Below, one piece after another: positions 1 to 8,629 of a stretch of DNA of 20,540 nt. The notes beneath the pieces were generated by a model. That model searched no databases, was not told the DNA's origin, and was given only the letters and a program-made list of their open reading frames with translations. Source of the DNA: a virus. The stretch spans positions 1-20,540 of the IMG/VR virus record IMGVR_UViG_3300035698_000727; one strand, 5' to 3'. The position numbers were made by a program, and so were the translations under genes. The first letter of the stretch is position 1. Every line of letters starts with the position of its first letter.

Positions 1-488
1 CCTTGTTGTATAGCTAATTGCTTCGCTTGTTGCGCATCTGCCATTATTTGCTGATTCCCTGCTACCTCTCCTAAATCTAAATTCATACCCATATCAGCTA
101 GTCTAGAGTCTTCTGCTATAATAGCGTTTTCAATACGTATTTGATCTGCCTCCATAGCTACCCGTGTTTGCTCTGATCCTTGTTGCATTACTGCAAATAC
201 TCTACCCGCTGTAGCCGCAGAGCCTCTTTCGCTTTGTATACCCGCTTGTGTTAATTGCGCTCCTGCATTTATTAATGTTTGCTGCTGTAGATCGTAAGCC
301 TCTTTTTTTATCGACATATTCTCAGCGAAGTTCACTTCTAAACGACCTCTTGCTGCTGCCATAGCTTCATCAGCATCTTTCTCGGCTTGTTTTTGCAATT
401 TATTTTGCTTACTTGCTTGAGCAAATGATAAAGCGGTAGTTCCTAAGCCAATTGCAGCACTAGATATGCCTACTATTAATCCTGCCAT
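1..488 (-). CDS. Probable internal virion protein, N-terminal part (runs off the window)
   Basis: The gene starts with ATG at 488 and stays open to base 1, giving 162 codons with no stop, so the 3' end lies outside the window. The protein begins with a short glycine/alanine-rich hydrophobic stretch (MAGLIVGISSAAIGLG), then becomes a highly charged, glutamine- and alanine-rich helix (KQNKLQKQAEKDADEAMAAA) that probably forms a coiled coil. This composition is typical of podovirus internal or ejected virion proteins located after the tail genes (T7 gp14-like in style), but I see no diagnostic motif. The start overlaps the end of the cupin-like gene by 13 bases, which implies co-transcription with the tail module. 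That it is coding is fairly sure; the role is inferred from composition and position. Confidence 0.7.
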   Translation of the reverse strand, partial: MAGLIVGISSAAIGLGTTALSFAQASKQNKLQKQAEKDADEAMAAARGRLEVNFAENMSIKKEAYDLQQQTLINAGAQLTQAGIQSERGSAATAGRVFAVMQQGSEQTRVAMEADQIRIENAIIAEDSRLADMGMNLDLGEVAGNQQIMADAQQAKQLAIQQ

Positions 489-988
489 AATAATTTCTGT
501 TTATTTATAATATGTTCTGGAAGATCCATATAGTCCTCCGTATAAATTTCTTTCTCTGCTTCCTCTACTGTTTCTGCATCTGTTTTGTACGTACACACCC
601 ACACACAGTCTTCGTGCATATAAGCTACTCTCTGAGTTCCTATTTCTGTTTGCACTACCATGGGTGCTTTTATTCGTTTAAGCTCTCCATTGTCCGTTAT
701 GACAGACATATCACCACTCATGAAAAAAGATGGATGGTTAGTTTTATGTATAAAACTAACGACAACCATTCCTTTGGGCATTAACACCTCTCTCGTGTAT
801 ATACCGTCTCTTATATGGTGCTTTAACGGCATATTTTCCTCCATAGCTTTTGTGTGGTGTTCTATTGCACCGCTCTGTAGTAATAATTCTTCTTTAAATT
901 GGCTAATCCTATCCCATAGTAAGCCTCTGTTATGAGTTATATGCTCTAAGATAAAGCTATTTCCTTGAAGGGTATTCATATTAAACAA
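476..988 (-). CDS. Small cupin-like phage protein
   Basis: A 170-residue protein. Its centre, about residues 60-135, has a run of short strands: a REVLMPKGMVVVSF stretch, then HKTNHPSFFMSGDMSVI, then RIKAPMVVQTEIGTQRVAYM and HEDCVWVCTY. This arrangement (ligand-like His, a glycine turn, 'RIKAP', then a 'G-T-R' and 'H-x-D-x-V-W' pair) matches a small beta-sandwich, cupin-like protein that I recall from many tailed-phage structural clusters. Its biochemical function is unknown to me. The C-terminus is acidic (TVEEAEKEIYTEDYMDLPE). It stops with TAA inside the start of the next gene and sits 11 bases after the previous gene, so it belongs to the tail operon. A virion or assembly role is inferred from context only. 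Confidence 0.75.
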   Translation of the reverse strand: MFNMNTLQGNSFILEHITHNRGLLWDRISQFKEELLLQSGAIEHHTKAMEENMPLKHHIRDGIYTREVLMPKGMVVVSFIHKTNHPSFFMSGDMSVITDNGELKRIKAPMVVQTEIGTQRVAYMHEDCVWVCTYKTDAETVEEAEKEIYTEDYMDLPEHIINKQKLLWQD

Positions 989-999
989 AGATACTAAAA

Positions 1000-1785
1000 C
1001 TAAGGGAAGGATTTCATTACTTCAGACTGTGCTACAAACAACTCTATTTTTGATGTATTATCGTTTGAAAGCTCGAATATACCGTAATGTCCTAATATGC
1101 CGTGAGATTCAGATATGCTGTTTTTAAGGTACAATATGTATTCTGTATCTGTAGGTAATGCTACTCCTGGATTGCTATTTATAACAACGTTATTGATCCC
1201 TGCAGGAAGATTTTGATTAACTTCTGTTACTACTCCTGCTCTTTGTGGTGTAGGAGTTCCCCAATATACCACGTCCCCTATGCTTATAATATTTCCAATC
1301 GTTAATGTATTCACAAAGCTAATTGTTGTAAAATCTCCATCTACAACTCTTGTTAGGCTAGTTCCTATACCATTTAATGATCTTAACGCTAGTTGAGGAT
1401 CTAATAAAGTTCCGTTATTCCTAACGAAAGCAAAATAAGCCCCTTCTCTCTTTTGATACCAGTCTTTCTCAATGAACCCTGTGTCTTGTTGATCGCTTAT
1501 TAATGTTGTTTCCCAAGAGTCAGTTCCTTCTATATTTAATGTTTTAAACAACTTATTCTCTAATGGCTGATCGTTAAATACAGACTTTAGTGTTGTAGGA
1601 AATAATTCTCCGTAAAACTCATTTCTAGTCTCGTTAGTATTATGCCTGTAAAGATTACCTCCTTTAAACGTATAGAAGTAATTATTCATCCCTATCATCC
1701 AATCAGGATTATAGGAATAAAAAGATGGCCATCCTTCTACTGAGGCACTGTAAGTTAATGTGTAACTTTGATTTGCTTCTACCAT
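1000..1785 (-). CDS. Tail protein resembling the C-terminal part of crAss-like muzzle/stabilisation proteins
   Basis: A 261-residue protein ending in TAG. Residues 18-60 carry the aromatic pattern GWPSFYSYNPDWMIGMNNYF followed by FKGGNLYRHN and RNEFYG, and the end reads KIELFVAQSEVMKSFP. I recognise both blocks from the C-terminal part of large podovirus tail proteins of crAss-like and flavobacterial phages. Here they form a separate gene, placed two genes downstream of the main muzzle-like reading frame. Residues about 158-222 (VNTLTIGNIISIGDVVYWGT onward to YILYLK) look like a small inserted beta-barrel also seen in the capsid and first ring proteins. It starts 4 bases after the preceding gene's stop. 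Probably a structural tail subunit that contacts the muzzle or adsorption proteins. Confidence 0.7.
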   Translation of the reverse strand: MVEANQSYTLTYSASVEGWPSFYSYNPDWMIGMNNYFYTFKGGNLYRHNTNETRNEFYGELFPTTLKSVFNDQPLENKLFKTLNIEGTDSWETTLISDQQDTGFIEKDWYQKREGAYFAFVRNNGTLLDPQLALRSLNGIGTSLTRVVDGDFTTISFVNTLTIGNIISIGDVVYWGTPTPQRAGVVTEVNQNLPAGINNVVINSNPGVALPTDTEYILYLKNSISESHGILGHYGIFELSNDNTSKIELFVAQSEVMKSFP

Positions 1786-1789
1786 TCTC

Positions 1790-3097
1790 TTATCTGTTTG
1801 ATATAATGAAGTATGCTTTTGTTTCGCTTGGTGTTGTTGTTCCTCCTTCTACAAAATTAAAAGATATTTTGATTTCATGAACAACATTTATGCTGTACAA
1901 TTCTATTAAATCTATAATTTCATTATATGAACTTCCTGGCGTACCTCCAGCATCCCATATCTTATCTGGATACGTATTTATTGTTACTCCATCTATAGAT
2001 AATACGATACTAGTTTTATCATTATCTAAGTTACCAATTGTAGTCACTGTAGTTGCTATATTATAACTAGATGCATTAGATCCTGTATCACCTACATTCA
2101 TTCTAATAGTAGAATAAGAATGATCCGAACCTGATAAGTTAGTTAGCCATGTGATTTCAGGTGAAACACTTACCCCGCTATATGGAAAGGTGAAAGGAAA
2201 AACATTTTTTATATTAAAATCGGTAGCTGGTAGAGGTACATTCCAACTGTCAGAAAGCCAGTAAGTCCCTGCCACGCCCGTTCCATTATGTACTATTGAG
2301 GCAGTAGCACTATCTACTGTTACAGTAGGGTTTCCATTACTATTACTTGCTGTAGTAAACATGTTACTTATCACTGTAGCTCCATTTTTATTTGGAAATG
2401 CAGCATTATCTGACGCTGAAGCAAATACATACTCTAAGAATTTACCTTGCTCTAAAGTGTCTGTAGCTGTATCAGTATCTCCACCTGTAATTTTAAATAC
2501 ACACTCAATATCTATTTCGGGATCTAAAGCAGGGTCAGGAAGCCCTTCTGAGCTTTGATAAGATGCTCCAGTAGCAGTAGCTAAACCTGAGTTCTTTGAT
2601 AATTCATTAATACTAAAACCTGTTGAGCTCCATGTAATATTAGTGTCTGTGATCGTAGATCCATTTGGCTTAGTTAATCCTACAGTGTCAAATATAGTAC
2701 TCAATGCTGTTATAGCTGCCGCACTATCATTATAAGCAAAGTAACCTGAATCCATTAAAGAACCACCTTGCAATGTAACTCTTAATTTAAACTCATCAGT
2801 AGCATCTAATACTCCTATGCCTTTTGACGCTGTAACGATAATATCGTTATCATTAACAGAATTTAAAGGACTATCTGGATTGGAATCAAGTATATTTATA
2901 CTGACTACAGGCACAGGCACACAACTAGGGCAAACTGTGGCACTATCTAAAACAGGAACACCTCCTATTATCTGCTGGCTTCTAGCGATAATACCGTCTG
3001 AATAAAAATTCTCTGGAGCAGGAATTGTCAACGCTTCATCTGTGTAAACACCTGTGGAATTAGCTAAAGTTGATCCATCTACGTAAAATGTTGGCAT
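1790..3097 (-). CDS. Probable surface-exposed tail/adsorption protein, function unknown
   Basis: A 435-residue protein rich in Thr, Ser, Asn, Asp and Val, with many predicted short beta strands and few charges. This composition is typical of exposed virion or fibre-like proteins. The N-terminus (FYVDGSTLANSTGVYTDEAL, then APENFYSDGIIARSQ and a C-P-S-C pair at about residues 56-59) is a module I associate with tail-region proteins of flavobacterial phages: an expected-value-like 'YTD...FYSDG...R' repeat-style head ending in Cys-Pro-Ser-Cys. The rest matches nothing I know. It lies between the muzzle-like gene (15-base gap) and the 261-residue tail protein (4-base gap), so it is co-transcribed with them. 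Host recognition is a reasonable guess, not shown. Confidence 0.65.
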   Translation of the reverse strand: MPTFYVDGSTLANSTGVYTDEALTIPAPENFYSDGIIARSQQIIGGVPVLDSATVCPSCVPVPVVSINILDSNPDSPLNSVNDNDIIVTASKGIGVLDATDEFKLRVTLQGGSLMDSGYFAYNDSAAAITALSTIFDTVGLTKPNGSTITDTNITWSSTGFSINELSKNSGLATATGASYQSSEGLPDPALDPEIDIECVFKITGGDTDTATDTLEQGKFLEYVFASASDNAAFPNKNGATVISNMFTTASNSNGNPTVTVDSATASIVHNGTGVAGTYWLSDSWNVPLPATDFNIKNVFPFTFPYSGVSVSPEITWLTNLSGSDHSYSTIRMNVGDTGSNASSYNIATTVTTIGNLDNDKTSIVLSIDGVTINTYPDKIWDAGGTPGSSYNEIIDLIELYSINVVHEIKISFNFVEGGTTTPSETKAYFIISNR

Positions 3098-3112
3098 TGG
3101 TTTTTATTAATG

Positions 3113-5956
3113 TTATGTGCAACAAGCAACTACCTCGGTAGGGCCTGATTCTAGTTCAATTATTGTAGTTTTTCTGTAATCATATATAATATACAGATAA
3201 TCTCCGTCTGCACCAGTAGGAACTGTAAATGTTCCTTTATAGTAATTAGGTGCTCCGTCAGAGTTTAAAGATAATACATTTCCTGCTGCTGCATCTAAAA
3301 GAACTCCTATTGATGCTGGTGTATTTGGGAAATTAGTAGCAGACCTTAAGTACTTAAATTTGTATGTAGTTGGTTTAAATACAGCCGTATCTCCTTGTAA
3401 TTTATTAAAAGCTAAAGTTACATCTGATCCGTCAGTAGGGATATTCCCTTGGCCTTGCATTCCTGTAGTTACATTGTAATAACTTACAACATTCACTAAA
3501 TCACTATCGGCAAATTGAACTAAGTTAGATTGTAACGGAGAGTTGTATGTTCCGTCTATAAATCTATTTTCATTATGAATAGTATCTCCAGCTTCAGATT
3601 GTCTTGTTACACAAACCTCTATTAACGTTAGACTCTTAGTTACTGGACATTCAACGTTAATTATTAATATCGTATTATCTGAATTTGCATCTATAGTAAG
3701 CGTTAAAGTGTCTTCGTTAATAGTATCCTTGTCAACCACAAGAGACCCGCTTGACGTTTCACCAAGAGCTTCTACTGTGACTCCGTTGTATAATGCTATT
3801 ACATTAAATGTACTCTCATTTGATATTACCGTCCAACTTATAGTTGACATCCCTACTAAATCTCCTAAATTAAAACAAGCTACATAATTACCTATCCTGT
3901 CAATAGTTATCTGCTGTGTAGTTCCACAATTTATACAGTTTATATCTTGAGGCAACTCTTCTAAGTTTGAAGTAAGAACATATTCTTGCATGTACGGGTC
4001 GTACCCGCCTAGCTTTTGAGTCTCAAATTGTACTTGAAATAGCTCTCTAAACCAACTGCTCATACCCATTTGAGAGACGGGTGTTAGAGATTCATTCTTC
4101 ATAGATGAACCAGTTAGCTGTAGAACCATTCCTCTTTTAGCATCAGTAAAATACTTATGAGCACCATAAACGGCATAACTCTCAGGGTTATTACTTATAC
4201 CGTACTCTTCTATCCTAGCTATTTGCTGACCTAATACTTCAGGAACAGAAGTTAATAAATTTACACCAGAGGCATCTGATAATAGATTCCTGCCAACTTG
4301 TACGTAAGATACTTTATCTTCTTGTAAGACTAGCATATCTCTCTCTCTTCCTTCTAATATCTGTATTGAGCCAAACGACTCTTCTAATATTTTAAAGTTA
4401 AGCAAACCTCCGTTGAACTCATTAAGTCTATTTACATTAGACTCATCACTAAAGTTACCGCTATAAGTTAGGTCTGAGAACCTTCTTATTTGCTCGTAAT
4501 CTTTAGCCTCAGTAGACGTGACTCTATTACCTAAATTAAGATCTTTTCCAATTACACTATCTCTTATTTTATAACTTTCTGCACCGTTCCCAAACGTGTA
4601 GCAATTAAAGAAACTTAAGTTACATATAGCTGAAGTATCTGTAGCGAATATCTGATTAGACTCATCTCCTAAATGTGTTCCTATAGTTAGTGTTATAGAT
4701 GTAATGCTAACATTTACTGGGTTATCAGGAGGTGTTTCTGGAGCTATAACAGCAGAACCGCACTCAGCTATTATAACAGACGAAGAATTAGGGTTTACAA
4801 TTATCTGCTGAGGGATATTATCTATATCTACGTAATCAAAGGCTATTGCATTTGACTCTGCTGCATCTACTGTTAATGTTATTTGACAAGTAGTGTCATT
4901 ATTTACAATACCATACGACTGAGATCCTTCATACCAAATATCTGGAGCTGAATCTAAAGGCTCACTTTCAAATATAACTTGGCCTCCCGGCCTTCTTACA
5001 GATATACTCACGTCTAGTCTAGCTCTCTTATTTTCTTGCCAACTAGCTCCAGAACAAGACTCAGTAGTGTTTATAACTAAAAATAGTAAATTGATAGTTG
5101 TATTTCTATAGAATTGTAAAAAGTTAGTACAATCACCTTCTGGCAAATCATCTGGAGACAGCAGTAAATCATCGTCATAAGAGTTAATAAATTCGCAATC
5201 TAAAGCTGACACTATAGATACACCGTTGTTATTTATGACATCAATTATATTATCTCCTTCAAACCATTCCTTTAAGTTAGAATAAGCCTGAGAAGAGGTC
5301 ACCGTAAAGTTAACCACATAAGTTCTCTGCCCGCAACCACCTTGACCATTTCTATTTGATTTAAAATAAAAAGCCACCTCTGCCCCTGCTGGTATAGCAT
5401 AATCAATATAGCTACCCGGAATGTCAGGATCAGGAATACCTACAGGATAACTAACTAAAGGATGAGATCCTTCATTAGCCCCATCGTCAGATAATATGCC
5501 ATAGGTAGATACTGCATTTTGCTGGTCTTCTGTGCTAAAATTATTAGCTTTAATCCTCATGTAAACACCTGCTGGACTAGTTACGCCAAGAAAGTTAGCT
5601 TCTATAGCTTCCTTTCTTAAAACTGTAACGTAAACACATCCTTTTACCGCTCCGTAAGCGTCAGACTTTACAATTAACCTTTGTCCTTCCGTTATCTTCT
5701 GAGAGTTCTCCCCCTCTAATAAGAAATACGTATCGTTAGAATCATCTATAGAGAAATAAAAACTTGAATATATTGTCTCGTAACCTTCTTTATCTGGCTT
5801 AATAGCAAACTTATACCTTGTCGCCCATGCAGGTGCTACCTGACTTGTAGGGATAATAATATTAATGCTATTTATATTGTCAGATAATGAACAAGGAAAA
5901 TGAGCTGTATTGTATTGGCTTACTTGAGGTGGAGTAGACCTGTTAAAGCTATCCAT
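3113..5956 (-). CDS. Muzzle-like large tail protein, C-terminal segment (downstream of an in-frame TAA)
   Basis: From its first ATG this frame gives 947 residues, but it is open and coding-like upstream to the TAA at 6149-6151, adding 64 codons that end in RGYETGIVYMDSFNRSTPPQ. That phrase is typical of the interior of tail-tube-B/muzzle proteins, not of an N-terminus, so the ATG at 5956 is probably an internal methionine. Other family-like phrases are WATRYKFAIKPDKEGYETIY near residue 45 and LGGYDPYMQEYVLTSN in the middle of the segment. A C-I-N-C pair follows the latter. The last 200 residues are Asn/Thr/Ser-rich beta sandwich-like sequence. In crAss-like virions this protein forms the end of the tail nozzle that opens for DNA ejection. 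It is read with the 517-residue segment upstream as one disrupted gene of about 1,530 codons. Confidence 0.75.
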   Translation of the reverse strand: MDSFNRSTPPQVSQYNTAHFPCSLSDNINSINIIIPTSQVAPAWATRYKFAIKPDKEGYETIYSSFYFSIDDSNDTYFLLEGENSQKITEGQRLIVKSDAYGAVKGCVYVTVLRKEAIEANFLGVTSPAGVYMRIKANNFSTEDQQNAVSTYGILSDDGANEGSHPLVSYPVGIPDPDIPGSYIDYAIPAGAEVAFYFKSNRNGQGGCGQRTYVVNFTVTSSQAYSNLKEWFEGDNIIDVINNNGVSIVSALDCEFINSYDDDLLLSPDDLPEGDCTNFLQFYRNTTINLLFLVINTTESCSGASWQENKRARLDVSISVRRPGGQVIFESEPLDSAPDIWYEGSQSYGIVNNDTTCQITLTVDAAESNAIAFDYVDIDNIPQQIIVNPNSSSVIIAECGSAVIAPETPPDNPVNVSITSITLTIGTHLGDESNQIFATDTSAICNLSFFNCYTFGNGAESYKIRDSVIGKDLNLGNRVTSTEAKDYEQIRRFSDLTYSGNFSDESNVNRLNEFNGGLLNFKILEESFGSIQILEGRERDMLVLQEDKVSYVQVGRNLLSDASGVNLLTSVPEVLGQQIARIEEYGISNNPESYAVYGAHKYFTDAKRGMVLQLTGSSMKNESLTPVSQMGMSSWFRELFQVQFETQKLGGYDPYMQEYVLTSNLEELPQDINCINCGTTQQITIDRIGNYVACFNLGDLVGMSTISWTVISNESTFNVIALYNGVTVEALGETSSGSLVVDKDTINEDTLTLTIDANSDNTILIINVECPVTKSLTLIEVCVTRQSEAGDTIHNENRFIDGTYNSPLQSNLVQFADSDLVNVVSYYNVTTGMQGQGNIPTDGSDVTLAFNKLQGDTAVFKPTTYKFKYLRSATNFPNTPASIGVLLDAAAGNVLSLNSDGAPNYYKGTFTVPTGADGDYLYIIYDYRKTTIIELESGPTEVVACCT

Positions 5957-6148
5957 GTAAACAATACCAGTTTCATACCCCCGATTACTATGTAAACTTC
6001 TTCCTGATCCTGATTTTGAAAATTCAAATGTACTGGACGATATTGTGAAATATTCTGTTACAACTTGACCCGTATCCTCATATTGTATCGCAGGGAATAC
6101 AAAAACTATACTTGTAGATCCGGGGTCTTCACTTGTTAATATAGCCTC
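5957..6148 (-). other. Coding sequence linking the two muzzle segments in the same frame
   Basis: These 64 codons lie between the TAA at 6149-6151 and the ATG at 5956. They contain no stop in the frame shared by the two flanking segments. My translation starts EAILTSEDPGSTSIVFVFPA and ends SNRGYETGIVY, which is ordinary protein sequence continuous with both sides. So this is not an intergenic region. If translation really restarted at 5956, these 192 bases would be untranslated yet conserved as coding, which seems unlikely. Confidence 0.8.
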
Positions 6149-6151
6149 TTA
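6149..6151 (-). other. In-frame TAA interrupting the muzzle-like gene
   Basis: The codon order on the minus strand is GGT ATT TAA GAG GCT. The frame is identical on both sides, so a single substitution (for example from CAA, GAA or AAA) would restore one open reading frame from 7702 to 3113. I see neither a classic read-through context after the stop nor a suppressor tRNA among the five tRNA genes in the window. Confidence 0.85.
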
Positions 6152-7702
6152 AATACCTGTTATCCCACTCTCAAATTTATTAAAAGAAGCAATAGTATCT
6201 AAAAATAAACTATTGTAAATATCTGTCACTGTAGTTCCATCGTTAGACGTAGACATAGGTTGTATTGTGCCTCCGGGTAATGAAGTACCTATAGCGTTTA
6301 TAAACTCAGTGCTTATTGAGAAATCAAACACACTATCGTAAGACTGAGATAATGTTAATGCAAAAGAGAACTCTATAGGAGGGTTAACACTAGGGAAGGG
6401 AGCAGTCCCGCTCCAAGAATCATGTTCAAATGAAAAAGCGAAAACGAGTAAAGCTCCTACGACTAAATCAACACCATCTAAATCGAAAGAAACGCTAGAG
6501 TCATTAATGGTCACAGCCCCTTGTATACTGTAATTTGTAAGAGATAAATCACCCGAGACCCCTGTAGATATAAATTCATTTGAAACTTTCTCTACGTTAT
6601 AATCTAACCTGACACTATTCCCATTGAAATCTATAAGATCATACCCCTCTAGGTAATTACCATAAGTAATTCTATTTCCTATAATTGTTTGTGCTTTAGC
6701 TAATAAAGGTACGTTATCGTAAAGCCTTAATATCTCTGACTCTGGAAGAATAGTGAATATCTTACTGTTAGAAAATGTGTATACTACATTCTGAAAATCA
6801 CTATATCCTTGATCTTCTTTATCTAATTTTTCTATTATTTTTATTATAGAGTTATTCTGATCTTTAAACAATAAATCAACTCCTTTTACTAATTCACCTC
6901 CAGTGTTAAATGTAATATTTGCGGTGTTGTAAAAGTTAGTCATTCCTTCATTCAAATAACTAGCCGATGAAAGGTCAAATCCGTTAGGATCAAATGCCAC
7001 TTCAGTCCATTGAGAAGTTGCTGAGTACTCATCGTCATCGTATTTATATCTATAAGCAAATGAAATAAACCTTTCTAATAAGAAATTATTTTCATTTGTA
7101 GTAGTTATTAAATTAAGATCAGGGGCTTTAGACGGTGGTTTTTTAATGACTAAAATATCATTATAATTAAATGTATCTATACTGTTCGTATTTGGAGAAC
7201 CGTATGACTTATTTATATTTATCTTTCTTGGTGGATTATAATCATCGCTAAAAGGCAATAGATCTTCAATCATATTTATTGCCGTAATTAAGTACTGAGG
7301 ATTAAAGTTTAGCGTAGTATTAACACCTCCTCCATCATCCATGCTTATGATGTGATAAGTAATAGTACTCGTAGTGGTATTATACGAAACTATTAAATCA
7401 AGCTTACCCGTGTTAGGGCTACCCGTGAAACTCGGATCATGTACCATCCAGTATAATGTCTCTCTAGCTCCGTCCTCAATCTTACCTATAGTCCTAGCGT
7501 TTGACGATAAAGATACCCCGTCATACTGAAGAGTGGTTAAGTTAGTATTTCCTTTGGAGTTCTCTATAACACCAATCTCAGATAATTCGGTAGAACCCAT
7601 ACGGATGTTTAAGGCATCAATGTATTCCCCGTTTGGCACGAGTCGTTCATCGACAATCTTATTCATTTTGCCTGAAGTAAAATTCCTTGTTAATTTAGCC
7701 AT
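6149..7702 (-). CDS. Muzzle-like large tail protein (tail-tube-B/stabilisation type), N-terminal segment
   Basis: A 517-residue frame opening with AKLTRNFTSGKMNKIVDERL, then NGEYIDALNIRMG and GVIENSKGNT. This is the hallmark N-terminus of podovirus tail tubular protein B-like and crAss-like muzzle proteins, which form the distal nozzle of the short tail. Further blocks typical of the family are FSDDYNPPRKININ (about 150-165), ERFISFAYRYKYDDDEYSATSQWTEVAF (about 210-235) and DNVPLLAKAQTIIGNRITYGNY (about 330-350). It ends at a TAA with no domain boundary in sight, and the same frame continues immediately afterwards. It starts one base after the stop of the second ring protein gene. The product would be a truncated nozzle unless the stop is bypassed or is a sequence error. 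Confidence 0.85.
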   Translation of the reverse strand: MAKLTRNFTSGKMNKIVDERLVPNGEYIDALNIRMGSTELSEIGVIENSKGNTNLTTLQYDGVSLSSNARTIGKIEDGARETLYWMVHDPSFTGSPNTGKLDLIVSYNTTTSTITYHIISMDDGGGVNTTLNFNPQYLITAINMIEDLLPFSDDYNPPRKININKSYGSPNTNSIDTFNYNDILVIKKPPSKAPDLNLITTTNENNFLLERFISFAYRYKYDDDEYSATSQWTEVAFDPNGFDLSSASYLNEGMTNFYNTANITFNTGGELVKGVDLLFKDQNNSIIKIIEKLDKEDQGYSDFQNVVYTFSNSKIFTILPESEILRLYDNVPLLAKAQTIIGNRITYGNYLEGYDLIDFNGNSVRLDYNVEKVSNEFISTGVSGDLSLTNYSIQGAVTINDSSVSFDLDGVDLVVGALLVFAFSFEHDSWSGTAPFPSVNPPIEFSFALTLSQSYDSVFDFSISTEFINAIGTSLPGGTIQPMSTSNDGTTVTDIYNSLFLDTIASFNKFESGITGI

Positions 7703-7703
7703 T

Positions 7704-8627
7704 CTATTTTATCCACTTATCTCGACCCCTCATGTTTTGAAGTAATCTTCCCGGGTGTATGTTACTAATTCTAATTTTAGCATTTCTTAAAAGAGATGTT
7801 TTCTTTCGTCTTTTTCGATTTACAATATATTCCTGTACTCCTAATTTAGAGTCTAATAATTCATACTCCATATAAGCATAAATGTAAGACTCAAACATCT
7901 TATTTACACTGACAGAAGAATCGTCACCATTCTCCATTCCGTCTGACACGTATTCTAAAATACATATCTCATTAGACATTCCAGAACTAAAGTTAATCGT
8001 ACCACTTTTCTTATCTATCTTAAATGTAGGGTTAGAATTTGCTGTCTCTGTATTTAACCCATATCTAGCTCCTATGCCTAATTCAAAATACCAATTGCCA
8101 TCTACATTCCATCCTTCATAACCATCGTAAGGAGAACCTTCATTTAGATATATTGATGGTCTAGTACCCCTAATTCGTTCAAAGTCTATATTTGAAAACT
8201 CTGGACTTAATGCGTTACCTTCAATATCAAATAAGATATTACTATCATTATCCTGAAGGTATGCTTTAGCCCAATTTGTTTGAATATTTTCAGAAAGCGG
8301 AAATAAAACCCCTTCTCTGTATTGAGATATCCTTACCCAATTTACGTAGTCAGAAGGTAATATAAATCTTAATAATTCAGAGACGTTAAGTTCTAATATC
8401 TTTATCTCTTTAAACGCATCGTAATTAAGCTCTTGAATTGCTCTCTTAGCATGAAACAATATCTTATATCTCTCCTCATTATTTATAAGACTATGGTTTC
8501 CTTGGTGCATCAACATAAAATTGTTGACAATATTTTCTAGAGATACATATTGATACGATCCCCAATTAGCATCTGTAGGAGCATTACCTCCATTTTCGTA
8601 ATATTGATATTGGCTAATGTATGACAT
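7704..8627 (-). CDS. Ring/adaptor protein, tail-tube-A-like
   Basis: A 307-residue protein resembling the tail tubular A-like head-tail connector proteins (ring proteins of crAss-like virions). The N-terminal half has the usual pattern: a YVSLENIVNNFMLMHQGNHS helix, then NNEERYKILFHAKRAIQELN, then LELNVSELLRFILPSDYVNW, in which a helical bundle precedes a strand ending in 'LPSDYVNWVRIS'. The middle contains a WNVDGNWYFELGIGARYGLN stretch, and the C-terminal part is a basic helix with an RKRRKKTS cluster. It follows the first ring gene by 2 bases, stops with TAG, and is followed after one base by the muzzle-like gene. This matches the usual podovirus order of connector then nozzle. Confidence is high for the connector class and moderate for which ring it forms. 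Confidence 0.8.
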   Translation of the reverse strand: MSYISQYQYYENGGNAPTDANWGSYQYVSLENIVNNFMLMHQGNHSLINNEERYKILFHAKRAIQELNYDAFKEIKILELNVSELLRFILPSDYVNWVRISQYREGVLFPLSENIQTNWAKAYLQDNDSNILFDIEGNALSPEFSNIDFERIRGTRPSIYLNEGSPYDGYEGWNVDGNWYFELGIGARYGLNTETANSNPTFKIDKKSGTINFSSGMSNEICILEYVSDGMENGDDSSVSVNKMFESYIYAYMEYELLDSKLGVQEYIVNRKRRKKTSLLRNAKIRISNIHPGRLLQNMRGRDKWIK

Positions 8628-8629
8628 AT

